Assembly: GCA_028554755.1 (NCBI GenBank)
Contig: JAPTOF010000007.1
Coordinates: forward strand, 19,649,001 to 19,713,000
Direction: 5' to 3'
DNA: 64,000 nucleotides
Source of the DNA: Cordia subcordata
Taxonomy: Eukaryota > Streptophyta > Magnoliopsida > Boraginales > Cordiaceae
In this document: in pieces, positions 47,543 through 58,876 of the stretch
Layout of the letters: every line of letters begins with the position of its first letter
Position numbering within the stretch: the first letter of the stretch is position 1
The notes under the pieces: generated by a model
Databases searched by the model: none
Told to the model about the DNA's origin: nothing
The model's input: the letters and a program-made list of their open reading frames with translations, nothing else
Position numbers and translations under genes: made by a program

Positions 47543-49894
47543 TTACTTTCCTACTTTGTCTTTGAACACTCCGTGTACAAAATTTTCCAGATCAATTTCT
47601 TTAATCCCTTCCATATCCTCAATCTCACGCCGTAGAAAAATAAACGGCGGCCTTCGGATCTCCAAAACAAAATCCCAATCTACACCCTCGAAAAAATCAT
47701 GCCGTTTAATCTCGTCCACATAAGTTCTCATTTTGGGGTCCTTCTCTAATAATTTCCTTATTAAATCCCTTAACGGCGTTGGCTCTCCCGTTAACTCCGG
47801 GCTTTTCTGTAAAATCCTATAAAACGTGTCCTTCCTATCCTTGCCCTTAAACGGCGTCGTCCCATAAAGCATCTCGTATAACATCACGCCAAAGCTCCAC
47901 CAATCAACCGCGAAATCGTGGCCGTTCCCTATTATGATCTCAGGGGCCACGTACTCTTCAGTGCCCACAAACGAGTTGCACTTCTGCACCGAGTCTGACT
48001 CGGAACTCACTGGGGCATCACCGAGTCTGCATGAATTCTTCACTGAGTCATCGGGTGAAATTCCCGAGCAGCACGTGTAAAAGTGAAACGGCCCATTTTT
48101 CTTCTCGCGGTTCGGTTTTCGATCCGGTTCAGGAGTTGATGAATGGTTAATTTTTTGATTTTTTGGTGATTGCTTTGTGGAGAGATCAAAATCCACTAGC
48201 ATTAGGTGACCATTCTCTTGGATCATCACATTTTCTGGCTTTAAATCTCGATAAACAATCCCTTTTCCATGTAGATAATCCAATGCTAGCACCAATTCAG
48301 CTGCATAAAACCTAAATAAATTTCCCCAAAAAGAATGTTAATTATGGCATAAATATACAAAATACGAACATCGCGGCATTAAATTTAGTTTTATTATCAA
48401 AATAGAACATGAGGAAAAGTAAAGAAATTTAGTTTTTACAAAATCGAACATGAAAACTGCTTTTGTTATCACAATAGAATAGAATTATAAGATGTTATGA
48501 TTTATAAGAATGCAACTCATTATTGCGTTTCATAAGATGCTGATCTCTCATGGGCTAAGACAAATATTTTTGCACATGTTAATAAATTATAGTAATTAAA
48601 TTATTTAAGATATGGTGATAATCCTATAACATTCAACACTTGATCTTTTGTTATGACATAGTATGATGGGTTAATTCCTCTACAGGATTCGAACTATGGC
48701 ATGTAGAATATTTTGGTCTTTGGACTATCAAAATAAGTTTTTTTATTGCTGAATTATTAATTGTTAGAGACAGTTAGTCATTTTAGCTATTTCCACCCAA
48801 AAAATAGTTATTTGTATTAAAAAAACTAACATTACTTGCTTTGTCATTACAAAGGGATAACTACTATGTTCATTTTTGGATGGAAATAATTAAAATTAAA
48901 GACTAAGAAAAACAACTAAAAGGCTTCCTTTAATAGTTCAGGCCAAAATATCCTCCGTGCTATAATTTAAGAATCTATGGAGGAATTAACACTAGTATAT
49001 TATGATATACATACCAGAAGTCCAGAACAGACAACACTCAATTTTGTTAAAACATAAGTAAGCTGTTTTCAAATTTTATCCATCATTTTTTTTGGAAAAG
49101 CATTAATTTATCATTCATGTCAAAAATTAGTAGAAGAGATTAATTTATTTACACCAAAAGTCTTTAATCAAAAGTTTATTGACACATACACACAAGCACG
49201 TGCATAATTACATATAATATCCAATTTTGTTTTTTCTTTTTCTCTAGAGTAAGATGGAAAGATCATGGAATAAAATTATTCTTTCTATTCTTTTTCTTTT
49301 TTCGTAAAAGCGTGACAAAATCTAAACAAATTCGACAAGTTTAAAGACGAAGTACGAGAATTAATTACAAAGTACAAATATATTACAAAAAGAATATATA
49401 TAATTAAAGTTGATGCATGTTAGACTATAGAAAAATTAAAGGAGAAATATCGTAAAGTTTTTGGCTAAGTGAGAAAGTTACCTGATGATATCATCGGAGA
49501 ACATTTTTTCAGTTTGTTTTTGCCGGAGAGAGTTGAGATTACCGCCAGGACAATAATCAATGGCGTAACCAACGACGGTCTCCGCCGACAAAACGCCGCG
49601 AAGCTTCGGCAGAAGCGGATGCTGTAAACATCTCAAAACCTGTCGCTCGAAGCATATTCGTCTGCAATACTCGCTTCTGGTTTCTTCATTGATCTTCTCT
49701 CTTAGAATTGCCTTTAAGGCAAGCAACTCTCGGCCTTCAGTTTGCACCAAAAACACAACGCCCTTTGCCCCCCGCCCGAGTACCGAAACCACCTTTAGGT
49801 TTTTCTGGTCTAAGGAAACGTCGTCGAAACCATGGTTGTGGTCGTGTTCGTGACCGTGGTTATCTCCGTTGTACATGACGGAGGTCACCTGCAT
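47543..49894 (-). CDS. OXI1-like AGCVIII serine/threonine protein kinase
   Basis: Exons 49482-49894 and 47543-48311, GT-AG junction splitting an Arg codon, give 393 aa. Motifs: glycine loop GRGAKGVV (40-47), Lys61, YRDLKPEN with catalytic Asp160, DFD (178-180) instead of DFG as in plant AGCVIII kinases, a ~70-residue insertion, then the activation loop NSFVGTEEYVAPE (250-262). IDYCPGGNLNSLR and GHDFAVDWWSFGVMLYEMLYG closely resemble OXI1/AGC2-1. OXI1 is activated by oxidative burst signals downstream of PDK1 and acts in root hair growth and defence; that role is inferred here. Oddities: a His-rich N-terminus (five His in residues 13-21), and the protein ends at VGK with no terminal FxxF PDK1-docking motif. 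The first in-frame Met follows a TATA box at a sensible distance; Met7 is the alternative start. Confidence 0.92.
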
Positions 49895-49962
49895 TAAAAT
49901 ATGGGTAGCAACCCTAGTCCTTATATGTGGTCCGTGAGCTGAAATTTTGCCAACGACAATAG

Positions 49963-49970
49963 TTTTTATA
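49963..49970 (-). promoter_or_regulatory. TATA box of the OXI1-like gene
   Basis: The minus strand reads CTATAAAAACT, about 70 bp before the ATG at 49894, predicting a leader of about 40 nt. Confidence 0.6.
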
Positions 49971-49974
49971 GTGC

Positions 49975-50690
49975 TAACGTTGCGATGATGCTTTACATCA
50001 ATTGTGGAAAAAGATACAATACTTTTTGCTTACCGACGAAGTTTTATTTTATTTTATTTTATTTAGGATACCTAAATTAAATTGGACTTAATATTAGTCT
50101 TTATTGGGTCGAGAATATTGAAGGAAAAACTATCTCCATAAGTATATTTTTTCAAATATTAACTTGTATTTTCTTTTTTATCGGTAAAGTTATTATTACC
50201 GTAATTAATAATTTGTTGATACTGTGGAAGGAGTCTATAGAGAGTCATTAAAATGAAGTATATGCTTGAGACAAACACGTACAACAAGGAGAGCGATGTG
50301 CTATTCTAATACTATAGTTGAACGCAATAGCATATTGTTTTGTAATACGACAAGCCTAGTATAATATATAATATAAGAAGAAAATGAAAATTGATTGCTT
50401 TGTAAAGAATATAATATATATGCTTGTTCAAGAAGCAATGCGCCAATTGAATGGTTTTCCAAAAGTGAGGCTTGAGGAATAAGGCACAATTGGAGAACCT
50501 ACGAGCCAAACACGTCGTTTTAGTGTAGAATATTTAATAAAATTTTAATTTATAGTTTGTCTTATAAGTGTTGTTCAAATAATTTCTTAATTGATTAAGT
50601 TAATTCTCACGCAACTCAAATTATTTAATTTATCTTGAGGAGTAAGGATTGTAATGGTATTCTACCGGGCAACATTCTACAAGAGTATCA
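49975..50690. other. upstream region of the OXI1-like gene
   Basis: AT-rich, no gene recognised. Likely holds the distal promoter. The first 100 bp contain a TTTTA pentamer run (50041-50065). Confidence 0.4.
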
Positions 50691-51145
50691 TACGTACTTG
50701 GGTAAGGTTTTTTGTCCCTACCTCAATACAGAGGTGGGTAGGGATAGGAGTTTATCGATCCCACGTTGCTTCTCTCCAGGGGGAGGGGGTGCATATATAT
50801 GTATATATGTACTTATTTATTTATTTATCTAATTATATAGTTTTATAGTTTTATTGTAAGTATTATACTGACTAAATTTTTTCTAATTTAGTTACTAAAA
50901 TTTCTTATGCCACTTTGAAGACCAAAATTCAAATTTTCTTAGCAATGCTTTACAATGTTTTTGTATTATGATTTATTTATGTGTTATTAATACGTAAGGA
51001 TTTTAACAAATAGGAGCTTTAATCTAGTTCTACCCCTTAGCTTGCTCAGCACAGGTGCGACGAGATTTTTAATCTAATAAGGACAAAGATGGTGTCAGAA
51101 GTTTACCTTAATACTAGGTAAGTATAGAAAAAGTGCAGATTTTAC

Positions 51146-52513
51146 TGTGCTTCTTAGGAACTGTACTCCTACGAAGCATGGTGTACTTTAGATAAGGTGA
51201 AAGACACGCGTTTTAAAAAAAAAAGAAATCTGAAGCCTCTCATCTTCTTCTCTCCCTCCCACTCTTTGCCTCTTTCTTCTTTCTTTCTCTCTTTAGCAAA
51301 ATCAAACCATCCAACTTTAAATCGGACATCACCATCGTAATCATCATCTTTGCGCAGCCATAACAATAGTATTCAATCTTCATGTCGATTTCGTTTCATC
51401 GTCGATACGAGTTACTGCTGCTATTCACTTTCTCTCTTTTTTTTAGTTATTTTCTAAGATCTGTAACAACATATCCGTATGTGTATCGTGGTCGTGGTGT
51501 GTCATGGTGATGTGTAGTATGTGGTGACGTATATGAGTGAAAGGATGGAGAATTTGGTTGTCTAACAAATGATTTAAAATAATACAGATCAAGTGTTTAC
51601 TGTTTTGGTTAAATCAAATTTGTCTATTCCTTGTATTAAAGTTTTGAACATATAATATAAGAATTTTGAACATATAGAATAATAGTTTTGAACTAGGACT
51701 GGTAATCAGATTGGGCACTTATTCATTTTGAACTAATAGTGCATTGGTATTGAACATATAGAACAATAGTTTTGAATTAGGACCTCTAATTGATCAAATA
51801 GCATACTTATTCATTTTGAACCAATAGTGTATTGATTTTGAGCATATAAAACAATAGTTTTGAACTAGGACTATTAATTGATTAGATAACACGCTTATTC
51901 ATTTTGAGTCAATAGTGTATTGGTTTTGAACATATAAAATAATAGTTTTGAACTAGAATGGTTAATTGACTAGATAACACACTTATTCATTTTGGACCAA
52001 TATAGTGTATTAGTTTTGAACATATAGAACAATAGTTTTAAATTAGAATGGTTATTTGATTAGATAACACACTAATTTATTTTGAACCAATAGTGTATTT
52101 GTTTTGAACAAATAGAATAACAATTTTGAATACATACCAAATCTATACGCGTATCTTTATCCATGGGCATGCATAAAATTTATAATATTATAATTTTTAT
52201 TTTGTGAACTTGCTTTTAAATTTTTGAAGATATAATATAAGACTTTTGAGCAAATAATATAAAAATTAAGAACATAGAGTATAATCTATGAACATATAAG
52301 ATAATAGTTTTGAATATGTAATATAAGAGTTTTGAATATATTTGCAGCTTAATATAAAAGTTTTGAACCTATAATATAAAAATTTTGAACACATGCACTG
52401 TTTTGTATTATATGCGTACTGTTCACACACAATATAGTGAATAGTATTCATGTAGAGCATTGTGTATATAGTACATAGTGTAGATTCCTAGAATAAAGGC
52501 AGGAAAAAGAATC
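51146..52513. mobile_element. minisatellite-bearing repeat element, copy 2 (inserted)
   Basis: The borders come from comparison with the uninterrupted repeat. The 7-bp attttac occurs on both sides (51139-51145 and 52514-52520) as target duplication. Inside: a left segment with ttcttaggaactgtac, mirrored near the right end by a diverged inverted form (TTCTAGGAATCTACAC on the minus strand); a CT-rich tract (51240-51295); and a minisatellite (51650-52130). No coding capacity. Confidence 0.6.
51650..52130 (+). repeat. ~88-bp minisatellite, about five units
   Basis: Units contain ttttgaacatatagaacaatag, then a ttgattagataacacac-like block and cattttgaaccaatagtgta. Spacing between the aatagttttgaa cores is about 83-90 bp. 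Units are diverged. Confidence 0.85.
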
Positions 52514-52585
52514 ATTTTACCCGATGTGGAATAAGGATTAGCAAACCTTACCCTCACTCTACTCCATTACCAACAACACTATTGA

Positions 52586-53389
52586 GGAGCGTTTTCAACG
52601 ACATAAGCTAAACAATAAGTGAAAATTTGAAATTTATTACATACATTCTGTAGTTTGACAAGCAATGCTATCTGTTACCCTTAAGTGCCATTAGAAATTA
52701 AAGGTTTCATTGTCATCTCAACCAAATTATGGTTTAATGTTCCTAAAATGCCATTTGATTGAATTTAATTAAAACTCTCGGCAGAAGTGTCTCAATGCCT
52801 GCTTTCCATGAAATGATGTTTTAAAAACTGTAGTAATAATAAAAAAAAAAGTTGCATAGTTCCTAATTTTACAAAAAGAAATACAGTTTTTATATTTTAC
52901 TACTCATAATATTTGGGCTTGCAGATTATATAATCATTCAACACATAAAATCAGATTAGTTTCAACCTTCACAATCCAAACTTGTGATTGGTACGTGTAA
53001 TCCATCACCAAAGTTTTTCGATACTCAATATGCAAATTGCGATTTAAACCATAAACTGCACAAACGATTAATATCATTGTGTTACAGTACAAATATATAA
53101 ATTAAGTTAATTTCTGCTCACACTGAACATGTTCTTTATTCCGTCACTAATTATATGTATATGTCATTGGATAAAAAATATATGTTCTTTTCATGGCCTT
53201 TCAATGGTAAAAAATTATTGAAATCCAAAGGTTTATTTTCCTCTAAAGTAGACTTGCAACGAAATTTCTTGCACTTAGCTTTCATATTTAGGCGTCTCTA
53301 ACAGCTGCTATGAAGCTTCTCAGCTCTCGCACACTGACAAGTACATCTCCCTTTCATTGACGAAAGCCACTTTTCTCTACTAGTCCCAT
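52586..53389. other. intergenic, no gene recognised
   Basis: AT-rich, with no coding exon, element ends or simple repeats of note. Confidence 0.4.
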
Positions 53390-53392
53390 TAA

Positions 53393-53610
53393 GAGCCTGT
53401 TTAGAAATTTTTTTTTCCCCTTAATGAAAAAGTTTTTTTAATAAGTAATTGAATTAGTTTTTTTTTTATAAAAAAAACTGAAACTTCTTTTTAAAAAAAA
53501 TCATTTCAGTTTTTATTCCAAAAGCCAAAAATTTAAACTTCTATAAAAAAAAAACACTTTTTAAAAAGTCATAAAAAGTATTTTTCAAGAAAGCCAATCC
53601 AAATAAACCC
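53393..53610. mobile_element. Tourist-like MITE 1
   Basis: 218 bp flanked by TAA on both sides (53390-53392 and 53611-53613). Ends are GAGCCTGTTTAG and, inverted, GGGTTTATTTGG. The 3-bp TWA duplication suits the PIF/Harbinger group. Confidence 0.6.
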
Positions 53611-53733
53611 TAAATCACACATCTTCCTCCATCGTCGAAGCATTTTTGTATCGTCTCCTACCACGTTAATCGCTAAAGGATATGTATTTGGTATATAATA
53701 ACTTGGTTCCATTTTACTATGATTACAATCTTA

Positions 53734-53967
53734 GGGCTTGTTTAGATTGACTTTTTGTAGGAAAAAATATTTTCTTCCTTAAAAACAGTACTTTTCTTTT
53801 GCAATAACTATAGAGTTTGGTCTTTTTAAAAAAAAAAAATCAAAACTTTGAGAAAAGCTCAATACAATTTTTTTAGAAGTTAGAAATTTTAAATTCTCAA
53901 AAAAGTATTTTTTTAAAAGAAATTTGTTAGAAAACACCTTTTTAGAAAAACCAATCCAAACAAGTCC
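53734..53967. mobile_element. Tourist-like MITE 2
   Basis: 234 bp, starting GGGCTTGTTTAGATTG after TTA and ending as the inverse of GGACTTGTTTGGATTG. The right flank is TAT, so the duplication is imperfect. Same family as the neighbours by termini and size. Confidence 0.6.
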
Positions 53968-54147
53968 TATATACTTTAATTTAGACCAATTGATTGTATT
54001 TAACACATTGACAAACTCATAATTGGACTAAGGCCATCACACGTAATACAGAAGCAAACTTCGGCTCTGTTTGGCTTAACAATTAGATTTCAGTTGTTGA
54101 GCTGTAAAATTGGACCAAACAGACATTTTCTATGAGTGGTTATACAC

Positions 54148-54200
54148 TAGTAGAAAATTGCATATAGGGAAGGAAGAATCTGTCACTAATAATTTTGGAC
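54148..54200. mobile_element. possible CACTA terminus fragment
   Basis: CACTAGTAGAAAATTGC followed by tgtcactaat resembles the ends of the CACTA element at 17388-20816. No opposite end was found nearby, so it is either a fragment or chance. Confidence 0.35.
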
Positions 54201-54289
54201 AAATTAGTTAGGATGATCAATATATTAAACAAGTAGTTAGGAATTTGAGTTATTACGGTTAATATCAAAGGCTAACTTAGGATTTATAT

Positions 54290-54840
54290 GTACATAGTTC
54301 TAAGCCTCAAATTATTTCATGTACTTACATGAGCACAGAGCATAGTATACCAAATTATTAGCATGGTTACCAAACTATTTATTCAATATTCATAAGTTAT
54401 TTGTTCGATAAAATTCACAAAAATATCTATACATAAAAATAGTTACATATATTTGTTTAGAATAAAAAGACTATTTATTCAGTATTTATAAGTTATTTGT
54501 CCAGTAAAATCCACATATCATCACAATATTTATTGACAAGTGTAAAATTGACAAACATTTACACATGAAAACAACTGTAGATATTTGTTCAGAATAAAAA
54601 AAAACTATTTATTCAGTATCCATAAGTTGTTTGTCCAGTAAAATTCACAGATCATCACAACATCTGTTGACAATTGTAAAATTAACAAATATTTATACAT
54701 AAAAATAGCCACAGATATTTGTTTAATAAAATTTATATATCATCTTTGTTCAGTACTAATAAGCTATTTGTTTAGTACATTTACAGCCGCAGATGCACAG
54801 TGCTTTGCACATGTGGGTTCATGATATAAGTTCCTGTTTT
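54290..54840. mobile_element. minisatellite-bearing repeat element, copy 3
   Basis: Left edge has cacagagcatagtatacc (compare gcagagcatcatactcc in copy 1). The right edge has tgcacagtgctttgcacatg and catgatataag (compare copy 1 near 11650-11695). Between them, three diverged units of about 97-135 bp (54372-54740) contain actatttattcagtat, the reverse complement of the copy 1 minisatellite core. No coding capacity; exact ends uncertain. Confidence 0.45.
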
Positions 54841-54991
54841 AAACATGCTTTATGTAGTAATTAATAAAATTTAATGTATTAACGGACTAATATTCATACT
54901 CGAATCATTAGAATTATTATTTTTTTAAAAAAGAGAACACGTCACTGTTTCAAAGTCATTATGAAGACAAGGAAAAGATTTTGAAGACTTA

Positions 54992-55217
54992 GGGCTTGTT
55001 TGGATTTTTTTTTTTAAGAAAAAGTACTTTTTTCTTGAATAAGTTACATTAAATTTGCAATATAATTATTTGATTTGGCTTCAAAAATGCTGAAACTCTG
55101 AAAAAAAAACTCAAAATACAAATTTTTTTAAAAGTGAAAAATTTCAGCTTCTAAAAAAAATTATTTTAAAAAATTATTAAAAATGCACTTTTTAAAAAAG
55201 TTAATCCAAACGAGTTC
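54992..55217. mobile_element. Tourist-like MITE 3
   Basis: 226 bp with TTA on both sides (54989-54991 and 55218-55220). Inverted termini GGGCTTGTTTGGATT and GAACTCGTTTGGATT differ at three positions. Confidence 0.7.
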
Positions 55218-55282
55218 TTATTGGTTTTGTTTATAAGCTAGTCAAATTTAAATAGTATTTTAGCAAGTAATGACCATAACTA

Positions 55283-55750
55283 GGATGTCAATGGGGTGGG
55301 GTTCACAAACCCCTACTCCGCACCTGATATTTTTCCACCTGTCCCTACCCTGCCCCTATACCTGTTCCGGGGTTTTCTCCCGACTACCATCCCCGCCCCT
55401 ACCGGTGTTTTTTACACCATGCCCCTACCTATAAGGGCACCTGTCAACAAAAGTCAAAGGGTTCGTAGTATCGGGACAAAACACCTACTTGTTAAACTTC
55501 TATCTGTCAAGTGAAATCTCTACTTTTTAATTAGATAAAAATAAATAAAAATAACATAAATCATGCACCAAACCTTAACACATCAAATTCAAACTCTAAT
55601 ACTTAAATTCAACATAAATTTACTACAATAACACATTAAATCTAAACTTACTTCCAATCATAATTATTAAACATAACATATAATATACATACATACATAC
55701 ATACATATATATACCGGGGTGGACCGGGGCCGGGTCACCCAACCACGACT
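55283..55750. repeat. G/C-run-rich dispersed repeat
   Basis: Starts gatgtcaatggggtgggg, contains many cccctacc/ccccgcccc runs, and ends in ccggggtggaccggggccg. This composition, inside an AT-rich region and starting with a tgtcaatgggg motif, is typical of a common class of plant non-autonomous DNA repeats. A CATA microsatellite lies at 55686-55712. Short frames here are shadows of the C-runs. Confidence 0.45.
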
Positions 55751-56529
55751 GGATACTTCCCAGAAGAATCAACTGGAAACAGTCCTTTTCCATATATGCG
55801 GTTGCCCTAAGATATGACATAAGAATAGTTTTCTTTTTTTCTTTTTCTTTTTAAATCCCTCATTCCCAGAAAAAAAAAATGTAAGTAAACAAGGTTAATT
55901 TTTTCGTGAAAAATACAGAAAGAAGGAAATGCCTCCGTCCACGAGCACTAAGGCCTAATCAAATAAAATTTTATTTCTCGTTTTTATATTTTTTTAAAAT
56001 AAAATTTTGGTTTACAGAAGTTATTTTGGAGTGGAAAATTTTCCATGGCAAGAATATATTTAACAACTATTACCGAACCCAGATTGAAAAATATGTCTGA
56101 AAATCACCGAGTGGCTGTCCTTGTTAGCTAGCTTATTGGCCTAGTCAGGCTTATTTTCACATATTTATTTTTAAAATTAATTCCGTAAATTAAAGAAAAG
56201 TTGACCCATGCAAATCAATTCCATAACCATCCAATCATATTCGACCAATATATTTTTAAAATTAAAGTCCGTAATTGTCCACTTGATACAATAAAAAAGA
56301 AAACAAAGTTGACGCATATAATTTATCACAGATTTCATTGATAATTATTGAACAAATATTGGAAGAATCGAATTGCAATCCTTTTTCACCCTATTGAACA
56401 AGTACCGAGAGAGTCAAATATTTGTATCAAATTGTCTAAAAAATTTGCTATGGCATCGGATGATATTATTTTTATGGTACAATTCTAATTTATAAAATAT
56501 TTAAAAATCAAAAGTTAAATATGGTTTTA
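55751..56529. other. intergenic, no gene recognised
   Basis: AT-rich, no coding exon seen. Confidence 0.4.
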
Positions 56530-58095
56530 GGGTACGTTTGGTATGACGGAATGGCTTGAAAAGAAAAGACCATTCCATCCCGAATATGTTTTATCCCAGA
56601 ATGCTCTGGGAATAATTACTTTCTTTCTTGTATTTGGCTGTAATTATTAAAACAGCCTAAATGGAATGCTTATTCTCTTCCACGTGCTTGGTAAAGTCAT
56701 CTTAACATGTTGGAATGAAATAAAAAATTATACCAATAGACAAAAATGCCCTTATTTATTAATTTATCAAACTGAAATATCTTTGCGTTGCTAACAAGAG
56801 ATTAAATTCTTCTAAAAAGTATAAGAAAATGCAAAATATAAAGGAATTCAATATGCATTCTTCTAAAAACTATAAGAAAATGCAAAAATCTTGCATATTA
56901 ATTAGATTTGAATTCTCACAGAGAAAGACAAGCACCAGACAACAAAGCTATCGAAGTAGTTTATTTTTACTAGGACACGCTTCCAGACGTAATAAAGGAA
57001 CAAAAATTCTATGCTTAAAATCCATAAGCACTTGAGCATTACAAGTTAATGCAAGAAAGACATTAGTGAGTTGGTAAGTGGCGTGACAGTGGAGACACTG
57101 ACAACGCGGATCGAGTCCGTGTGGCGCAGATTCACGAAATATTGCGGGTCATTTGGATTTCCACGCCCGTTGGTCCTCTCCCTGGTCGGGCTGCCACTCA
57201 CGCACATCCCTCGATTTACCTCCCGCCTGGTTAAGGGGCCTCTGGCCAGGTGGGAAAGGGGTTCTCCTTTGGTTAACCCTTTTAAAGAAAGACATTAAAG
57301 GGGAAAAAGAGTGGGCTCGAAAATTGCACCCTTCATCACATGTTCTTCTAATAAATGCACTATCTAAAAGCAAAGCAGCCATCCCAATCAATCCTATATT
57401 ATGCATCAGCTTTGTTACTCCATTATTTGTTCCACCATAAGCCTCATGTAATCCTTTAACAATTTGATAGAATTCCCCGTCACATGACTCTCATACTTAT
57501 TTACAATCCTTTTCAACTCATGAATTATAAGCAAGCATTACCCAGTGACACCACCTTATGTGCCTATAACGGAATAAGTAGGAAATATTGAAGCTTAATT
57601 CGCAAAAAAAAAAAAAAAAAAAGGAAGCCAAGTTTTGTAAAAGAAAAACATACAGTAGATGCATATGTCATTAACAAGTCTCAAATTATCATCTATAAAT
57701 AGGGATATTTTGGTTTGAACAAGTTTAAAACATGAAAAACACAAGATTAATCAACGAATTTTGAAAATTGAAAAGAGAGAAAAAAAAAAGAGATATCGAT
57801 AGATAAGTTACCTAATTACAGCTTCGCAAGAAGAAGAGGGTTAGGTCGAACAAAACGATCGTGATTTGCGAAAAGGATAGATAAGATATAATTTTATTTT
57901 AATGTTTGTCGGATGATGTTGGAAAGCCTATTCCTTAGGTTGAGAAGACGAATATATTTTTTAACTTTTTCCTCGAAAAGGCTTTTTTGAGGAATGGGCT
58001 TTCAAACTTTATTTTGCCCAACCAAACAAAAGAAAGGAAAAAAGGAGTGGAATGGCTTTTCATTTCCAAGTCATTCCATCATACCAAACGTTCGC
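56530..58095. mobile_element. 1.57-kb terminal-inverted-repeat element (PIF/Harbinger-like), non-coding
   Basis: Left end GGGTACGTTTGGTATGACGG and right end, inverted, GCGAACGTTTGGTATGATGG extend into a ~50-bp inverted repeat that includes GGAATGGCTTGAAAA. TTTA flanks both sides (56526-56529 and 58096-58099), compatible with a TTA duplication. No transposase is present. A SINE has inserted inside at 57066. Confidence 0.7.
57066..57284 (+). mobile_element. tRNA-derived SINE
   Basis: A 219-bp insertion with a perfect 13-bp target duplication aagaaagacatta (57053-57065 and 57285-57297), the hallmark of LINE-machinery retrotransposition. The 5' part has A-box-like ttggtaagtggcgtgac and B-box ggatcgagtcc, about 30 bp apart. 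The body is G+C richer than the surroundings. The 3' end is not poly(A) but ...taaccctttta. Open frames over it are shadows. Confidence 0.82.
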
Positions 58096-58640
58096 TTTAG
58101 ATATTATCAAACTTTGGAACAAGAGCAAGCCGGTATATAATTCTATCACCAAATGTCACATAAAAGCTCTCAAGCCTGTGATTAAAATTTCTCTCAATTA
58201 ATGTTTATTTTATTTTATATATTTATTCTGTAACCATCTACATTATATTTTTATTATTTATTGTAATTTCCGTATGCAATGACCAATAAGCAATTTTAGA
58301 CAAATTAAAACATAGTACTAGAAATAAAATACTAGTTACCAAATCCAAAATTGCTGAGAAACGAGTAACCGAATTATCCGGTTGCGTGGTACGTGGGACC
58401 CAACGTGCGTCTATTCTAAACTGAAACTTCACAAGGTAAACACCATTTTTCAACATCGCAGCAGCTATTCAATTTCTCAGTACCACCGTTGAATTTTCCA
58501 TACGTGTAGCCGTACACTTCCATCACCGATAAAGGCTTCCTCACTGCACAGAAAGATTGTACACATAGCTATAGGATTTGTATTAGTTTCTCGTAAAAGC
58601 GTGATTTTTGCTAGGGCTCAAAACTCAAATTAAAAAAAAA
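58096..58640 (+). promoter_or_regulatory. upstream region of CHIP
   Basis: No gene. Probably contains the promoter and 5' leader. GAAACTTC at 58423-58430 matches the minimal heat-shock element core GAAnnTTC, of interest because CHIP genes are often stress-induced, but a single two-unit match is weak. A purine-rich run precedes the ATG. Confidence 0.3.
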
Positions 58641-58650
58641 AAAAGGAAAA

Positions 58651-58836
58651 ATGTCGCCGACGATGGCTGCCTCAGCTGCGGCAAAACAAGCTGAAAAATT
58701 GAAGCAAGATGGCAACGTTTGCTTCCAGAAATTTCGCTTTGGTGCCGCCATTGATGCCTACACAGAGGTATATATTTGAATAAATGTTTTCTTTTTGCTT
58801 TTTCTTTTCCCAATAATTTCTTTTTCTTTAATTTTG

Positions 58837-58876
<40 letters not shown>

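Larger units (their letters stand above)
50705..52585 (+). repeat. dispersed repeat, copy split by a 1.37-kb insertion
   Basis: The flanks 50705-51138 and 52521-52585 join to match the uninterrupted copy at 16228-16750. At the break that copy reads through aggatttttttt-attaggtgagg, whereas here the sequence enters and leaves the insertion at attttac. No open frame is present. Confidence 0.6.

Noticed and set aside
57071..57440. Frames of 75-95 codons on both strands near 57.1-57.4 kb
   Set aside because: They arise from the G+C-rich SINE body and cross its border; no domain.
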